Assembly: GCA_947359465.1 (NCBI GenBank)
Contig: OX375878.1
Span: forward strand, 83,493,627-83,557,626
Reading direction: 5' to 3'
Source of the DNA: Metellina segmentata
Taxonomy: Eukaryota; Arthropoda; Arachnida; Araneae; Tetragnathidae
DNA: 64,000 nt
In this document: piece by piece, positions 24,409-35,879 of the stretch
Numbering within the stretch: the stretch's first letter is position 1
How the letters are laid out: every line of letters begins with the position of its first letter
Translations under genes and position numbers: made by a program
Notes under the pieces: model-generated
What the model was told of the DNA's origin: nothing
The model's input: only the letters and a program-made list of their open reading frames with translations
The model's database searches: none

Positions 24409-26050
24409 AGACAATTGTAAAATAAAAAAATTAAACAATCATGCAGGTATGATTTAATTACCAAAGCTAATAGGAGGATAATGTTATTAGATCTAGCCCA
24501 AACACCATATATTATAAACACTAAAGCATTTAGATGTAAAGCACCCCAATGAATCTTGTTGCTCCAATACGTTTTTTTCATTCAAATATGTATTTCTTTA
24601 AAAATCCCCGTTAATTCTATACAAACACATAACTATTCATAGAAAGTAATGTGACATTTCCAAAAGTAAAACTTGTACTCTGGGAATAAAAGACTTCAAT
24701 ATCTGTGGACAATACTTATAAAAAACAATATATTTATAAATTTCTGTATACCTTTAGGTTTAATTTAAAACACATTCATGCTGGCATAAATTACAACTGT
24801 GTAAGTCCTCAAAAATTGAAAACGATTACTTTGTATCTTTATGTGTGACTTTCTTTTAAGCATTAGTAAGATTCTAAGAGTGACGCTTGAGAAAAATATT
24901 TTTAGTTAAATAACTCTAAGCGTGAAATAAAAAAATAAAACTACTCCTTTGACTTTTACTAACATATGTTAAAAATATGGTACAAGAACTCTATTACTGT
25001 TATTCAATTTACCATTCCCCCTCTGCTTGCTTATGACATTCACTAGTCATTTGCTCAGGTTTTTAGTTCCACATGGGATCAATAAGAATCATAAAAACGT
25101 AGTAAACTATCAAACAATCCAATCGTTCACTGAATTGGAAGTTCAGAGAGTTAGTCTGATATACACGTCTCCTTTGTTATCTAAAATAATTTTATATACT
25201 CTGCTGACTCAAATAATTCACAGTCACCTAAGTAGAAAAAACTATATTTAAATTTCTGGCCACTATAAAAATTGGATCGTGGTTAGGGAATCATAATTTG
25301 CGGCTGAGTTGCTTTATTCTTTCGACACACGGAGTCGCGGCATAAAAACAGCTTATCAAGCGTTGCTGGAGTATATTTGGCCGCAGGAGTCATGATTTTT
25401 GCTTGAATAATTTCTTTGAATTCGTGATATGTTTTAATTTTCTAAATGTTAGGTAGACAGAGAGGAGTACCGGACTGCTTTACATATCATCTGCAGCTTG
25501 AAGATTAAATATAGCCTTCGGCCATTTCATTATGAGGTATATTTTTCTGTGCAATTTTAAGGTAAAATTACTTCTTTTTGTTATCTATTTCTTTCAATTA
25601 TTTTCTTTACAAAGCACTGGATTGAAAGTGTAAGAAACCTATTTGTTAAGACTAGACATTGGGCAAAGATAAACACAATAAGCAAAAGAAAAATCATTTC
25701 CATGCATAATTTCCGTTTTGAAACTATTATCGTGTTACAATTTTGTTTAGTGAGATGTAGCCGTTCCTTTCAGAGAATATATATTTATTATCCTTTCAGA
25801 GAAGTGTTTAGTGAACGCTCTTCTTTCCAAGTATTAAAATCGCTTTGAATAGATTAAGTTAACCTGCTGCGATGTAAGTGAGTAAAACACGCGTGATTTA
25901 AATACACCATACGTCCTTATTTCAACGGCAAATAACCTATTAAATGGTCTTTAAGAAAGGCAATGCACTTCTGGGCAATAAAATGTAGCAAACATAGAAA
26001 CAACGCATAAAGGACCTTTAAAATTGCAGGAATATATAATAAAAATAAAC
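24409..26050. other. AT-rich intergenic DNA, no recognised feature
   Basis: No domain-bearing frame or repeat. Short frames at 24315-24581 (minus) and 25027-25251 (plus) are unsupported. Confidence 0.4.
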
Positions 26051-26051
26051 A

Positions 26052-27344
26052 GATTATAAAAGAAGGATGAACAAAGCAAACTTACATCAGTGATATAGCT
26101 CAAGCTGATAATACACTCTGTAGATTCCAAAGTTTAAATGCACCATAATTTTAATAGACAGATTATAAAAGAAGGATAAAACAAAGCAAACTTACATCAG
26201 TGATGTAGCTCAAGCTGATAATACACTCTGTAGATTCCAAAGTTTAAATGCACCATAATTTTAATAGACAGATTATAAAAGAAGGATAAAACAAAGCAAA
26301 CTTACATCAGTGATGTAGCTCAAGCTGATAATGCACTCTGTAGATTCCAAAGTTTAAATGCACCATAATTTTAATAGACAGATTATAAAAGAAGGATAAA
26401 ACAAAGCAAACTTACATCAGTGATGTAGCTCAAGCTGATAATGCACTCTGTAGATTCCAAAGTTTAAATGCACCATAATTTTAATAGACAGATTATAAAA
26501 GAAGGATAAAACAAAGCAAACTTACATCAGTGATGTAGCTCAAGCTGATAATGCACTCTGTAGATTCCAAAGTTTAAATGCACCATAATTTTAATAGACA
26601 GATTATAAAAGAAGGATAAAACAAAGCAAACTTACATCAGTGATGTAGCTCAAGCTGATAATACACTCTGTAGATTCCAAAGTTTAAATGCACCATAATT
26701 TTAATAGACAGATTATAAAAGAAGGATAAAACAAAGCAAACTTACATCAGTGATGTAGCTCAAGCTGATAATACACTCTGTAGATTCCAAAGTTTAAATG
26801 CACCATAATTTTAATAGACAGATTATAAAAGAAGGATAAAACAAAGCAAACTTACATCAGTGATGTAGCTCAAGCTGATAATAAACTCTGTAGATTCCAA
26901 AGTTTAAATGCACCATAATTTTAATAGACAGATTATAAAAGAAGGATAAAACAAAGCAAACTTACATCAGTGATGTAGCTCAAGCTGATAATACACTCTG
27001 TAGATTCCAAAGTTTAAATGCACCATAATTTTAATAGACAGATTATAAAAGAAGGATAAAACAAAGCAAACTTACATCAGTGATGTAGCTCAAGCTGATA
27101 ATACACTCTGTAGATTCCAAAGTTCAAATGCACCATAATTTTAATAGACAGTTTATAAAAGAAGGATAAAACAAAGCAAACTTACATCAGTGATGTAGCT
27201 CAAGCTGATAATACACTCTGTAGATTCCAAAGTTTAAATGCACCATAATTTTAATAGACAGATTATAAAAGAAGGACAAAACAAAGCAAACTTACATCAG
27301 TGATGTAGCTCAAGCTGATAATGCACTCTGTAGATTCCAAAGTT
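26052..27344 (+). repeat. 110-bp satellite array, 12 units
   Basis: GATTATAAAAGAAGG starts units at 26052, 26161, 26271, 26381, 26491, 26601, 26711, 26821, 26931, 27041, 27151 and 27261: an exact 110-bp period except the first (109). The twelfth unit stops after 84 bp at TTCCAAAGTTT. Units differ at only a few positions, including AATRCACTC: units 3-5 and 12 have G, unit 8 has ATAAACTC and the rest have A. Each unit contains the near-palindrome ACATCAGTGATGT. As 110 is not a multiple of 3, no reading frame persists, so it is non-coding. Confidence 0.98.
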
Positions 27345-28209
27345 TCTCCGTGCAATGTGATTTCTTTGAAACCGTCCGTAATACGTTTGATTGCACGGAA
27401 AGAAGATTGGAAGGTTATAATCGACTAATAGTGGATTTGTTATGAATCTTGAGTGTCACATGTATCGTCGGAATCAAGCCAAAAACATGAATCTGCCGTT
27501 TACGCCATTTTCACCTAAATTCCCTTCATAGTTTGTCTTTCGATGTTTTAAAGAAGGGTACAAACTTTAATTCGTAACCTTAATTGACATAAAATGATAA
27601 CTATACCAAATAAAACAATTTTTCTTGAGAGACGGTTTTTTCTGTCAAGCTATATGTTGGTGGCGGAAGTGTTTTTGTGGTGGAAACTGCATTCTGTTCG
27701 TATTCCGGACATGACGTATCTTGGTTTATTTTACAATTATGATTTCAGCACTTCACCGATAAAAATTCCAAATAATGAATTCGAATTTATATGTGATAGT
27801 TAATTGATCAATGGTAATCACATCAATAAATGTCAAACTTCATTAAAACGACAATAAATACGCATTTTAAGTTTACCGCGATATGTATTATGCGAGAACT
27901 TTTCAACAAAAGGAAGCAAAACCCTCGCCTTCCATCCTGGATTGTTTGTGTATTGCTGAGAATCCTTCTCAAACCTTCAAAAACTTTATACTCGTTTTTC
28001 TGGAGATAATAACTTCGTAGATTAGTGCAGTAGACATTGTGCTAGTGGATTCTGAAAGATTCCGGTAAATAACAAATGTGGCTCAAGAATTGTTGCCAAT
28101 ACGTCTATTCTGCATTGCTAGAAAATATACGATCGCAGTACTGTAAGATTATTTCTAGGTTGAAATTCTTCTTTACTACTAGAGTAGTTATATAAATATG
28201 GTAATTTGG
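27345..28209. other. Intergenic DNA, no recognised feature
   Basis: A 69-codon plus-strand frame (27594-27803) has no recognised domain. The right edge of the satellite array is abrupt. Confidence 0.35.
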
Positions 28210-28534
28210 TAATTTTTAATTAACGTCGTACAAGAGCAACACAACAGGCTAATGACGACGGTTCGGGATCAATCCCCGAAAAAAGGAAAAGATCCGAGGA
28301 CAACACCACGTAAATTTGAACCACGGTCAGATGACGAGGCAACACCGGATCTGGCACCCCACTCTCCAAACTTCCACACCAACCCAACGTGAGGACTTTT
28401 GTCTACAACAGATTTAAGGTGCACCAGCGCCTCTACACCATACGCTTACAAACATCTATAGACTGACCCGTATTCGAACCAAGAACCTTCCTATCTAGAG
28501 ACTAACACCTTAACCACCACACCGGTTAGTCGGC
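28210..28534 (-). mobile_element. Full-length tRNA-derived SINE
   Basis: Read on the minus strand it begins GCCGACTAACCGGTGTGGTG, then GTTAAGG (A-box) and GGTTCGAATAC (B-box). The body has GTGCCAGATCCGGTGTTGCC and CTCGTCATCTGACCGTGG, and the tail ATTGATCCCGAACCGTCGTC, GTGTTGCTCTTGTACGAC, GTTAATTAAAAATTACC. The head is that of the 22488 SINE, while the 3' half is that of the 31643, 42440 and 47950 SINEs. Confidence 0.85.
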
Positions 28535-30664
28535 ATTATGTAAATATGAATATGAATAGTCCATGGAGTCGGCCTTTAAGTCAATTAGTTTTGTAAGGAT
28601 CTTTTCGTCAAATTAAGGAAGGGAAAATGTATACAATATGCTCCTACAGTTGGCTTCTTTAGTGCGAATTCTGGCTCCGAGTTCATAGATGTGTGCCAAT
28701 GATGTAACAGCAGTGTTTACTAGTTGGCGAATCTAATATTCAATTTTGACGCTCGCTACACAGGATTTTCGTGTGTCAACTCTTTCCTGACGACTTTACT
28801 ACCTTTCCAGAAATGAATCTTCCCAGATCATCTGCTTTCTCACCACAGCGGGACTATAGACTGCACTGCTTTTTAAGCCAAGTAAAGTCAAGAAAACAAA
28901 ATCGTCCCCTTAATGCCGGACTAGGTAACGCTACTTCTCGGGTTTTGAGGCATAGGAAAAAGCAGTTTGCCACCAATCCCAGTTTCATACGCACCTAAAT
29001 TTTTCATTTGCCAATCGATAGAAATACAGTCTGTGCTGGTCACAACAAATTCACATTTAACGAATTTTAAACACGTCTCATCCCCACTCTTATACCAAGT
29101 CAACTATCGCTGAACAGATCGTTTTATTTCCTTTCGGCGAACTTTCCTCTGTTACGAACTTTTACTCCCTCTCTTGGGGCTCCTATAAAGGAATCGAATG
29201 CATGGCCAAAAAAGATAAAGCTTACACTAGCAAAATACCGTCTCTATATCTGCATAGTAAGCTCCCAGTGTCAGTGATGTATTGCCCAAGTAGGCCAAGA
29301 AACCTTAGTGAAAATAACCTGAAATAAAAAATAACAATCAGAAAAATTCGATGGCAGAAAATAAGAATCGATAGAACCCGAAGCAAAACCGACGATTTTT
29401 AATGTGAATCTGAGTGAAGTGTCAATGTAAATTTTAACGTCATTGATTTCCATCGCAAGAAGTCTACCAGGAAATGAGGATGTCTTGTCATTTCAATTGA
29501 ATTTAGAGTGATTGGTTAATGGTGTTTGTCCTGATGTGCAATGGTTACCTTCAGCTGAAGCTTCCTCCCTTCCTCATGTCTCCGACTTCGAGCATCCGGT
29601 CGAGATAATATACGATTTCGGTCCTTGTGGTTGATCTAATGTGTTCTACGATCTATCATTCTCTCTTCATCCACGTCTGTTTCGAGCTCTAAGACCGCAT
29701 TTCTATCAACCCTGAGTTTCCAAGATAGAGCACAACTGCGTCATTCGGGCTCTTTTTTTCATCTCCGGGCTGAAAATTATTTTTATTGTCTTTGAGGGAC
29801 AAAAGCAACGGAGAATAGAGTTGACTTATACGGTTGTTTCCAGCTTTGCATAAGTTTTGTTTTTCATTTCGCACTCATCTCGGCATGCCCAGTTATCAAC
29901 ACTACGCCACAGCGGAATGTATTAGCACTACAAACATTCAACTTCAACAGACTTTTTAAACCATCGGCTTATTCAAAGAACGGGAGAAATCGCTTCACCA
30001 CTGAATCGAGTTTCACAACCATCCGAGGACTAAAAAATAGAGCCCCACCGAAGCACATATTTTTTTTTCCTTCCGAGTTTTCCCTTTGCAACACGGAAAG
30101 AAATATCGTGTGTTTTAATGTGGCTCGCAAAGTGCTGTTCCTCCGGTAAATAGGGCATGACGCCAGGTCTCCGACAAGCAAGACTCACTTGGTGCTCCAG
30201 AGAGCAGAAGGACACGAGGTTGGAGCCCATTAATATCTGTGTGCCCCCTTGGCAGTCCGGGGCCACTGGGGAAAAGGGGTCTTTACCGGGGGTCACGGTT
30301 TTTGTGCGACGTCGTTTAAAGTTTGGCTTCCGCTTTTAAACTGTATCAATCACTGACTAGGTGCTGCAGAGAAGCGTGAAATTGCGACTCTATGTTAACT
30401 AATCGGCCCGGGTTAAAGCTTCCAGATTCGGGATGGAAAAAAAATGCGGGGTCTTCTGCTGCCCCGCCATGTTTGGACTCCCTGAAGAACGCTTGGGTCC
30501 AGAGTTCAAGTGAAACGGTAGTTGGTTCTTTGAATGGTTTTTTAAAGAATGGGCCTTGGGGTTTGGGGAATAAAACTTTACCTGAGTCTTATAAGTTTTA
30601 AGCTCAATGGAACCAGAGTTGTATTTATGCGTTCTGATATGATTGTGTATTTTATTTAACTTTT
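28535..30664. other. Relatively GC-rich intergenic tract, no gene recognised
   Basis: Especially 29970-30590, this is clearly less AT-rich than the rest of the window and has overlapping open frames on both strands (29969-30181, 30030-30296, 30157-30339, 30392-30601). None shows a domain, a start context or splice logic I can defend. It could be a diverged mobile element or an unrecognised exon. Confidence 0.35.
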
Positions 30665-30976
30665 ACAAGAAAAGTATTGCCGCCCAGCCAGAATGGTGGT
30701 TATGATCCTCGGTTGTCACCGAGTGGGCCCGGGTTCGAATCCCGGATAAGGCATGGATGTAATACCTGGGAAATAAGTCGGACTTTCGCCTGGAATGGAT
30801 TCCCGTCTTGAAAGGAAAGCAGCGCACACCTTCTGTTCTTTGCTGGGATCATCGTTTGTTATAATAAAAAATATATATATTCTTCTTCTGTATTGTCTTG
30901 AATGTTTCTGTTCACCACTTGCTTTCATATGCATCCCAGAAGAACATACGACAACAACAACAACAAGAAAAGTATT
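30665..30976 (+). mobile_element. tRNA-derived SINE with perfect 14-bp target duplication
   Basis: The target duplication ACAAGAAAAGTATT is at 30665-30678 and 30963-30976. The element between them is 284 bp. Its head, GCCGCCCAGCCAGAATGGTG, continues to GGGTTCGAATCCCGG, a perfect B-box, and it ends in (CAA)n. The perfect duplication suggests a fairly recent LINE-mediated insertion. The head resembles a tRNA but the 3' acceptor side does not pair, so it is not a tRNA gene. Confidence 0.9.
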
Positions 30977-31642
30977 CTGTTCCATTGAACTAATAGTTCA
31001 AACCCCTTTATTTCCAACTTAGGGCGTAAACCTCACTTAGGAGTAATTTTAAAATTGTAGACAAATAAACTCTCATGTATAGATGTATCAAATAAGCGTT
31101 CTGTTGTTCATGAAAGATAATTTCTGTTCATCACTGATTGCGGATGTTGTTATATTAGGCTGCTTATGTTGATTTGGTAGTTTTAATAGCGCAAGGACCA
31201 TGTTTTGATGAATCTGCTCCAGACACAAGCCAGACGGAATCAATTCATGGACATGCACTATCTACGAAATTTTTTACAGATACAGAGGTGAGAAATACAC
31301 CCAGGGTAATTTACAGCATGCTTGTTATGTATGGTTTCGCATTAATTTTTAAGACAGTAGCTAAATAAATTTGAGCGTGATATTACAATTATTTGTAGCG
31401 AATTCGCGATCAATATCAAACTAGAGATGATCAAATTTGTTTGATTTGTCTAGAGTCTAATAAACTAACACCGATAGGTCTATTAAGGCCAATTTCGATG
31501 CTCGTATTTTTTTTTACCAAATTCTTTTGTATTAATTGAGGGGTCCGTCCGTCACATTCTACGAAGTAACCAGATAACCTACTATGAGATAAGATTAAGA
31601 GATCCTCTGGTTTAAAAGCTATCTTGACTTATAAAATAGGAT
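30977..31642. other. Intergenic DNA, no recognised feature
   Basis: A 64-codon frame at 31174-31368 is unsupported. Confidence 0.35.
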
Positions 31643-31961
31643 GGGGCCGTAACAGCCCAGTTGGTAGAGTCGTGGTATAGCTACCGAAGAGTTGCGAGTT
31701 CGAAACTCGTTCCAACCCAAAGATCGTCATAAACGTAGGGGATGATGCAAGTAATGGATTCAAATGTTCTCGCGTTGAAGTGGTGTGTAAATTTTGACAA
31801 GTGGGGCGCTAACTCAAGTATTCATTTTGTCAACTGACCCTGGTTCAGATTTACGAGGTGTTGTTCTCGAATCATTTCCTTCGGGATTGGTCCCGCCCCA
31901 TCGTTAATAACCAGTTGTTTTGTTCCAGTGCGTGTATTCAACTATACCTTCCTATCTACAT
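31643..31961 (+). mobile_element. Full-length tRNA-derived SINE (shared-tail family)
   Basis: The head GGGGCCGTAACAGCCCAGTT, then GGTAGAG (A-box) and GAGTTCGAAACTC (B-box), is a clear tRNA-like promoter. The body continues AAAGATCGTCATAAACGTAG. The tail has CCTTCGGGATTGGTCCC, CATCGTTAATAACC and TTGTTCCAGTGCG, ending CCTTCCTATCTAC. It has the same 3' half as the 28210 element but a different head. Confidence 0.85.
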
Positions 31962-32300
31962 AAAATAGAATGCATCATACACTTCAAACGTAATTGCATG
32001 ATTTGAATGAATGATGTTTCAGGAAAGGGAAAAATTCTCTCATTTGGAGCGAATTTTTTCTTTAGTCTAACTTTTTTCACGTCAACTTTTATTAGTGGAG
32101 TTCCACTGTATACACCAATGCTCCTCCGGTTAGACGTTGTTCGATACACTAAATGATGTTGATCAAAGATTGCACCGTGAACTAAATAAAGGGCTAGTGC
32201 CGAATCATCAAACATTTAAGTGTTTCAAACACCCGCTGGTAATTAACAACTGTGGAGAAATAGTTTTGCACTTTTAATAAGTTTAGGCTTTAAACGAATA

Positions 32301-32797
32301 GTGAATGGTACAACTTTTAAGGTCACTTTTTGAACATAGCAGTTAGTACTACTTCCATGTTCTATAAGTGACCTTAAAAGTTGTATCATTCACTTTTTCT
32401 GAGAAATGTTATTTTAAATGGTAACATTGGCTTTTCAAATAGAGTACTGTTTAAAATAATTCGTACCAAAGACAAATAATCGGGAAAAGTTGCCTGCAAA
32501 ATACAAAGAGGAAAAACAAAGGTATCGTTTTTATTATTCACTTAATATATTCACTTAATATACTATTTTCATGTTGTATAAGTGACCTTAAAAGTTGTAT
32601 CATTCACTATTTCTGAGAAATGTTATTTTAAATGGTAATATTGCCTTTTCAAGTAGAGTACTGTTTAAAATAATTCTTACCAAAGACAAATAATCAAGCA
32701 AAATGTCAATCCAAATAATGATTACGGGGGGCGGGGGACAGATGTCTGCAAAATACAAAGAGGAAAAACAAAGGTATCGTTTTTATTATTCACTTGT
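32301..32797 (+). repeat. Diverged ~216-bp tandem duplication with inverted left flank
   Basis: Both units contain AAGTGACCTTAAAAGTTGTA, GAGTACTGTTTAAAATAATT and ACAAAGGTATCGTTTTTATT; unit 1 is about 32344-32545 and unit 2 about 32560-32797. Just upstream, GTGAATGGTACAACTTTTAA (from about 32302) is the reverse complement of the start of unit 1, so 32302-32395 can fold back. No target duplication or coding sequence was seen. Confidence 0.85.
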
Positions 32798-32929
32798 TTT
32801 GTCCTGAAAAAAGAGAAGTTTTTAGTGCGGGAATGGGTTTGGTCAGTCATAAATATCTTTATTGTATTACAGTAATAAAACAAATAGAAGTACGAAGCTT
32901 AAATTGTGTGCAATTTAATTAAGTATTAG

Positions 32930-33283
32930 AATATGTATTTGTAGTCGTGTTCACTAATGGTGACTGGGGCACGTTAAATAGGTCGTGGTCACAAAGTCCT
33001 CCATGTTCCCATACCAAATCTATACCTCCGGGGGTACCTGATCAGGGGGTTATCGGCCTCTGATTGGGATCTAAATTACGATATGTATGAGTGAATGGAT
33101 GTATGAAAGGGACCATCCTGTAAAAACGGATGTGTCATGTATGTCGAGCAAAGACGGACTTCCTCCCGATGGGCTCAATAACATGGAAGGCGTACCCCCT
33201 CTCCTCTTGCCGTCTTCGACGGGCCTGGCACTCCTTCGGTCTGCCAATGTAGGCATAAAAAACAACAACAATATGTATTTGTA
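32930..33283 (+). mobile_element. SINE-like retroposon with perfect 14-bp target duplication
   Basis: AATATGTATTTGTA flanks the element at 32930-32943 and 33270-33283. The 326-bp body (32944-33269) ends in AAAAAACAACAAC. It includes GGTACCTGATCAGGGGGTTA and CCCGATGGGCTCAATAACAT. No convincing tRNA A/B-box is present in the head, so the source of its promoter is unclear. The target duplication and A-rich tail show LINE-type insertion. Confidence 0.85.
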
Positions 33284-33294
33284 TTTCATAATTT

Positions 33295-33531
33295 AGGCGT
33301 TCAGAATTAGAGTGGATCTAGTCCACTTTCTGGTCAAACTTTGATAATCACACACCCCAAGTTGAATCTTTTTAGTGTATCATTGAATCAAGTCCCTAAT
33401 TGCTTTGGTTCCCGAGAGATGGCAGAATAAAAGCCAGTCGTATAGGAAAAGTACACACGAGAAGAATCTTTATCTCGCTGTATCAAAAAGTGTTATAAAA
33501 TGGACTTGATCCAGTCTAATTCAGAACGCCT
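33295..33531. mobile_element. 237-bp MITE with 34-bp inverted ends
   Basis: The left end AGGCGTTCAGAATTAGAGTG and the reverse complement of the right end, AGGCGTTCTGAATTAGACTG, continue to match through GGATCWAGTCCA to 34 bp (33295-33328 and 33498-33531). There is no coding capacity. No clear target duplication was seen, so the superfamily is unknown. It abuts the retroposon ending at 33269. Confidence 0.8.
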
Positions 33532-35869
33532 CAGTTAGAACCAGCCAACTAAACATCTCATACTTGGACCCGGAGTGCAGATGTGGCTTACCTTTAAAAA
33601 AGGTTTAAAAAAGGTGTAAAAAAGGTGTAGGATATTAGGTGATCTTGGATCAGTCTATTTTTGAAAAGGTGCGAAGTGAGCTCCGTAAGGATAAGGGACT
33701 TAGCATAAGTGTGAATGAAGATCGTAGAGGAGGGATAATTTTCTTTGCTCCACTTATTATCACTGTCGTCACTTTCGGCACCGAAAGATAAATTTAGAAC
33801 CAGAATCCGCTCTAGACACTAGTTACGGAAGCTCCTTGTTTACACTTTAACCTATTATCTAATTTTAAGGCTAGACTTTTCAAAACTTTTGAGTGACTCG
33901 ATTGTCTTCTTGCGGGAACTGGACTATAAAAAAGGGAATTTCAGTGTAAACACAGACCACAAAAACACGTGAAATGTTCTTCTGGTTACGTAATACGAAA
34001 TACCTACAACATGCACGTTCTATCACCAAAATTAGCACCATTAACGTTTAGCATTTGTGAAAATCTTCTCATAGAAGTTGCAGCGTATGTTTAACGAAAA
34101 CAAAACTTTATGTATATTTTCTGGCCTTATATCGGGATAAATTCCGCATTTTTAAACTTTGTATTTTATGTCGTTAGTTGTGAAAACTTTATGCGAAGAC
34201 TTAGAAACTTGCTATTTTTTTATATTATTCGAAAGATTATTTTATTACTTTTGGGCTCTGATTCGAAAGATTATTGATTACTTTTGGACTCTTGTTGATT
34301 TTTTTTATTCTAAATTTTATGTATCAAGCAATCTAAATTTATTTACCATAAAATTCACGTGCACGCACTTCACGACGTAATTGGGTACTTGGACCAAAAA
34401 TGGCGGACGCTACCCATCGCGTGTTTGCGGCAGAGATTGAATCTGTGTTATCCAGACAGTTCCCCACACCTCCCAGAAAAAAGGCACGGTTGATCTCGAA
34501 ATTGTGACAGATATATTCTAAGAGTTAGACGGAAGTTAACGTGCGAGAGTCGCACTTAGTCATGCTGTCCGGAAAGTGGTTGGAGACTTGATTAAAGTTT
34601 CGTTTCTCATGTGGTACTGTGTGTAGGATTGAGGGGAAAAAATAGTTGTGAGATTTCCATAGGCACTTTATTTGCTGGTACTAAAACCGAATAACTCACA
34701 AGGAGGTGCAACCCCCTGCTTTTAGAGATGGCCTCATTTCTCACTCGGAAACCTTCCTTTGAGCATACCGCACAGTTCAAAATGAAGAAGGTGGTGCTCA
34801 TTAATTTCGCATAGAATAGCTTTAACTCTCTGCAGAATTTTAAAAACAGATGCTTGGGGGAATTAATTTGTTAGCTGTAGGATATAAATTACTCTACCTC
34901 AAGTTAAATGTCTGCATCGATTCAAGTAAAAATAAACAAACAGTATATTTAAATAGAGGTACATTTTTGTTAGAAACCTCAAGAATTCTCATTTAAAAAT
35001 TAGAGGGGTATTTGAAAGCATTTCTTGTACTTTAAATATATTCTGCCATTACCATATTAATTTTGATCCTTAATGCGTTGTAGGCTTATAAAGTTGAATA
35101 ATTATTAATTGTGAAATTATCATGGCACTTGATTCTACGCTACCGTTCCACAACGTTAATTGTAAATTAACCCCAATTACAGCATGTTAAAAGTGATTGA
35201 GAACAATATGGAATCAAATAATTTCTACCAGACAAGCAGAAATTTCTATGATATATACCTGCATTATTACACGTCGATTAAAGCTGGAAATATTAATTAC
35301 CACGCAATTTAAAATGCATATTAAAGTATTTCCGAATAATGCAGGTATATATAAGCAGATGAAGAGTTTCTGTGATTTCAAAATAAACTGATTGAAGACT
35401 ATTGTCAATCTTAAATTCAAAGAAATCTAAAATCTTAGAGTTAAAACTGAAAGTTAAAGGTTTCGCTCCATTGACCCAAATTAGCATAATTCAAAAAAGA
35501 AAAATCTTGTAATCTGTAAATTTTCTAGAAGACATAATGTATTCGAATAATGCAAGGCATAATATATTCGAATGTGCCACATAGTTTTATCAGAACGGGA
35601 TGTCTATTTCTGCTCTTGGAGGCTCACTCCACTCCTTTTGCCATTGTAGTACATCACAGGGGTAACATTGAACTACTTGGGACGTCCTCATGAAGTGACA
35701 TCATACGTGATATTCATTTTTGATGCAAGAAACAAAATTCATGTTTTCAGGTTTGGTTTGTTGCTCTTCGGTCTAATTAGAACAAGTTTCCGAACCATTA
35801 CGAACACTTATGTCATGACCTATAATCCAACCTTGAAAGCCTGGAACGGAAAACCATAGAGCTAACGTT
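33532..35869. other. Intergenic DNA with one small Kozak-like open frame
   Basis: Contains short imperfect repeats TTTAAAAAAGG near 33595-33630 and the candidate small frame at 34400-34507. Other frames (34159, 34607, 35197-35487) are short, AT-rich and overlap on both strands. Confidence 0.35.
34400..34507 (+). CDS. Possible small ORF or first exon, 35 residues
   Basis: The start AAAAATGGCGG is a good animal translation-start context. The peptide opens MADATHRVFAAEIESVL and continues with a basic, proline-containing stretch (PTPPRKKAR) before TGA. Its composition is unlike the chance AT-rich frames around it. I do not recognise it, and there is no downstream exon I can connect. It could be a micropeptide, a first exon, or chance. 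Confidence 0.2.
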   Translation: MADATHRVFAAEIESVLSRQFPTPPRKKARLISKL

Positions 35870-35879
35870 TCATTTTAAA

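Noticed and set aside
26052..27344. CRISPR array
   Set aside because: Units are contiguous 110-bp repeats with no unique spacers, and the context is eukaryotic. It is a satellite.
30679..30760. Functional tRNA gene
   Set aside because: The B-box is perfect, but there is no pairing 3' acceptor arm, the unit continues into a 284-bp body with (CAA)n, and target duplications flank it. It is a SINE.
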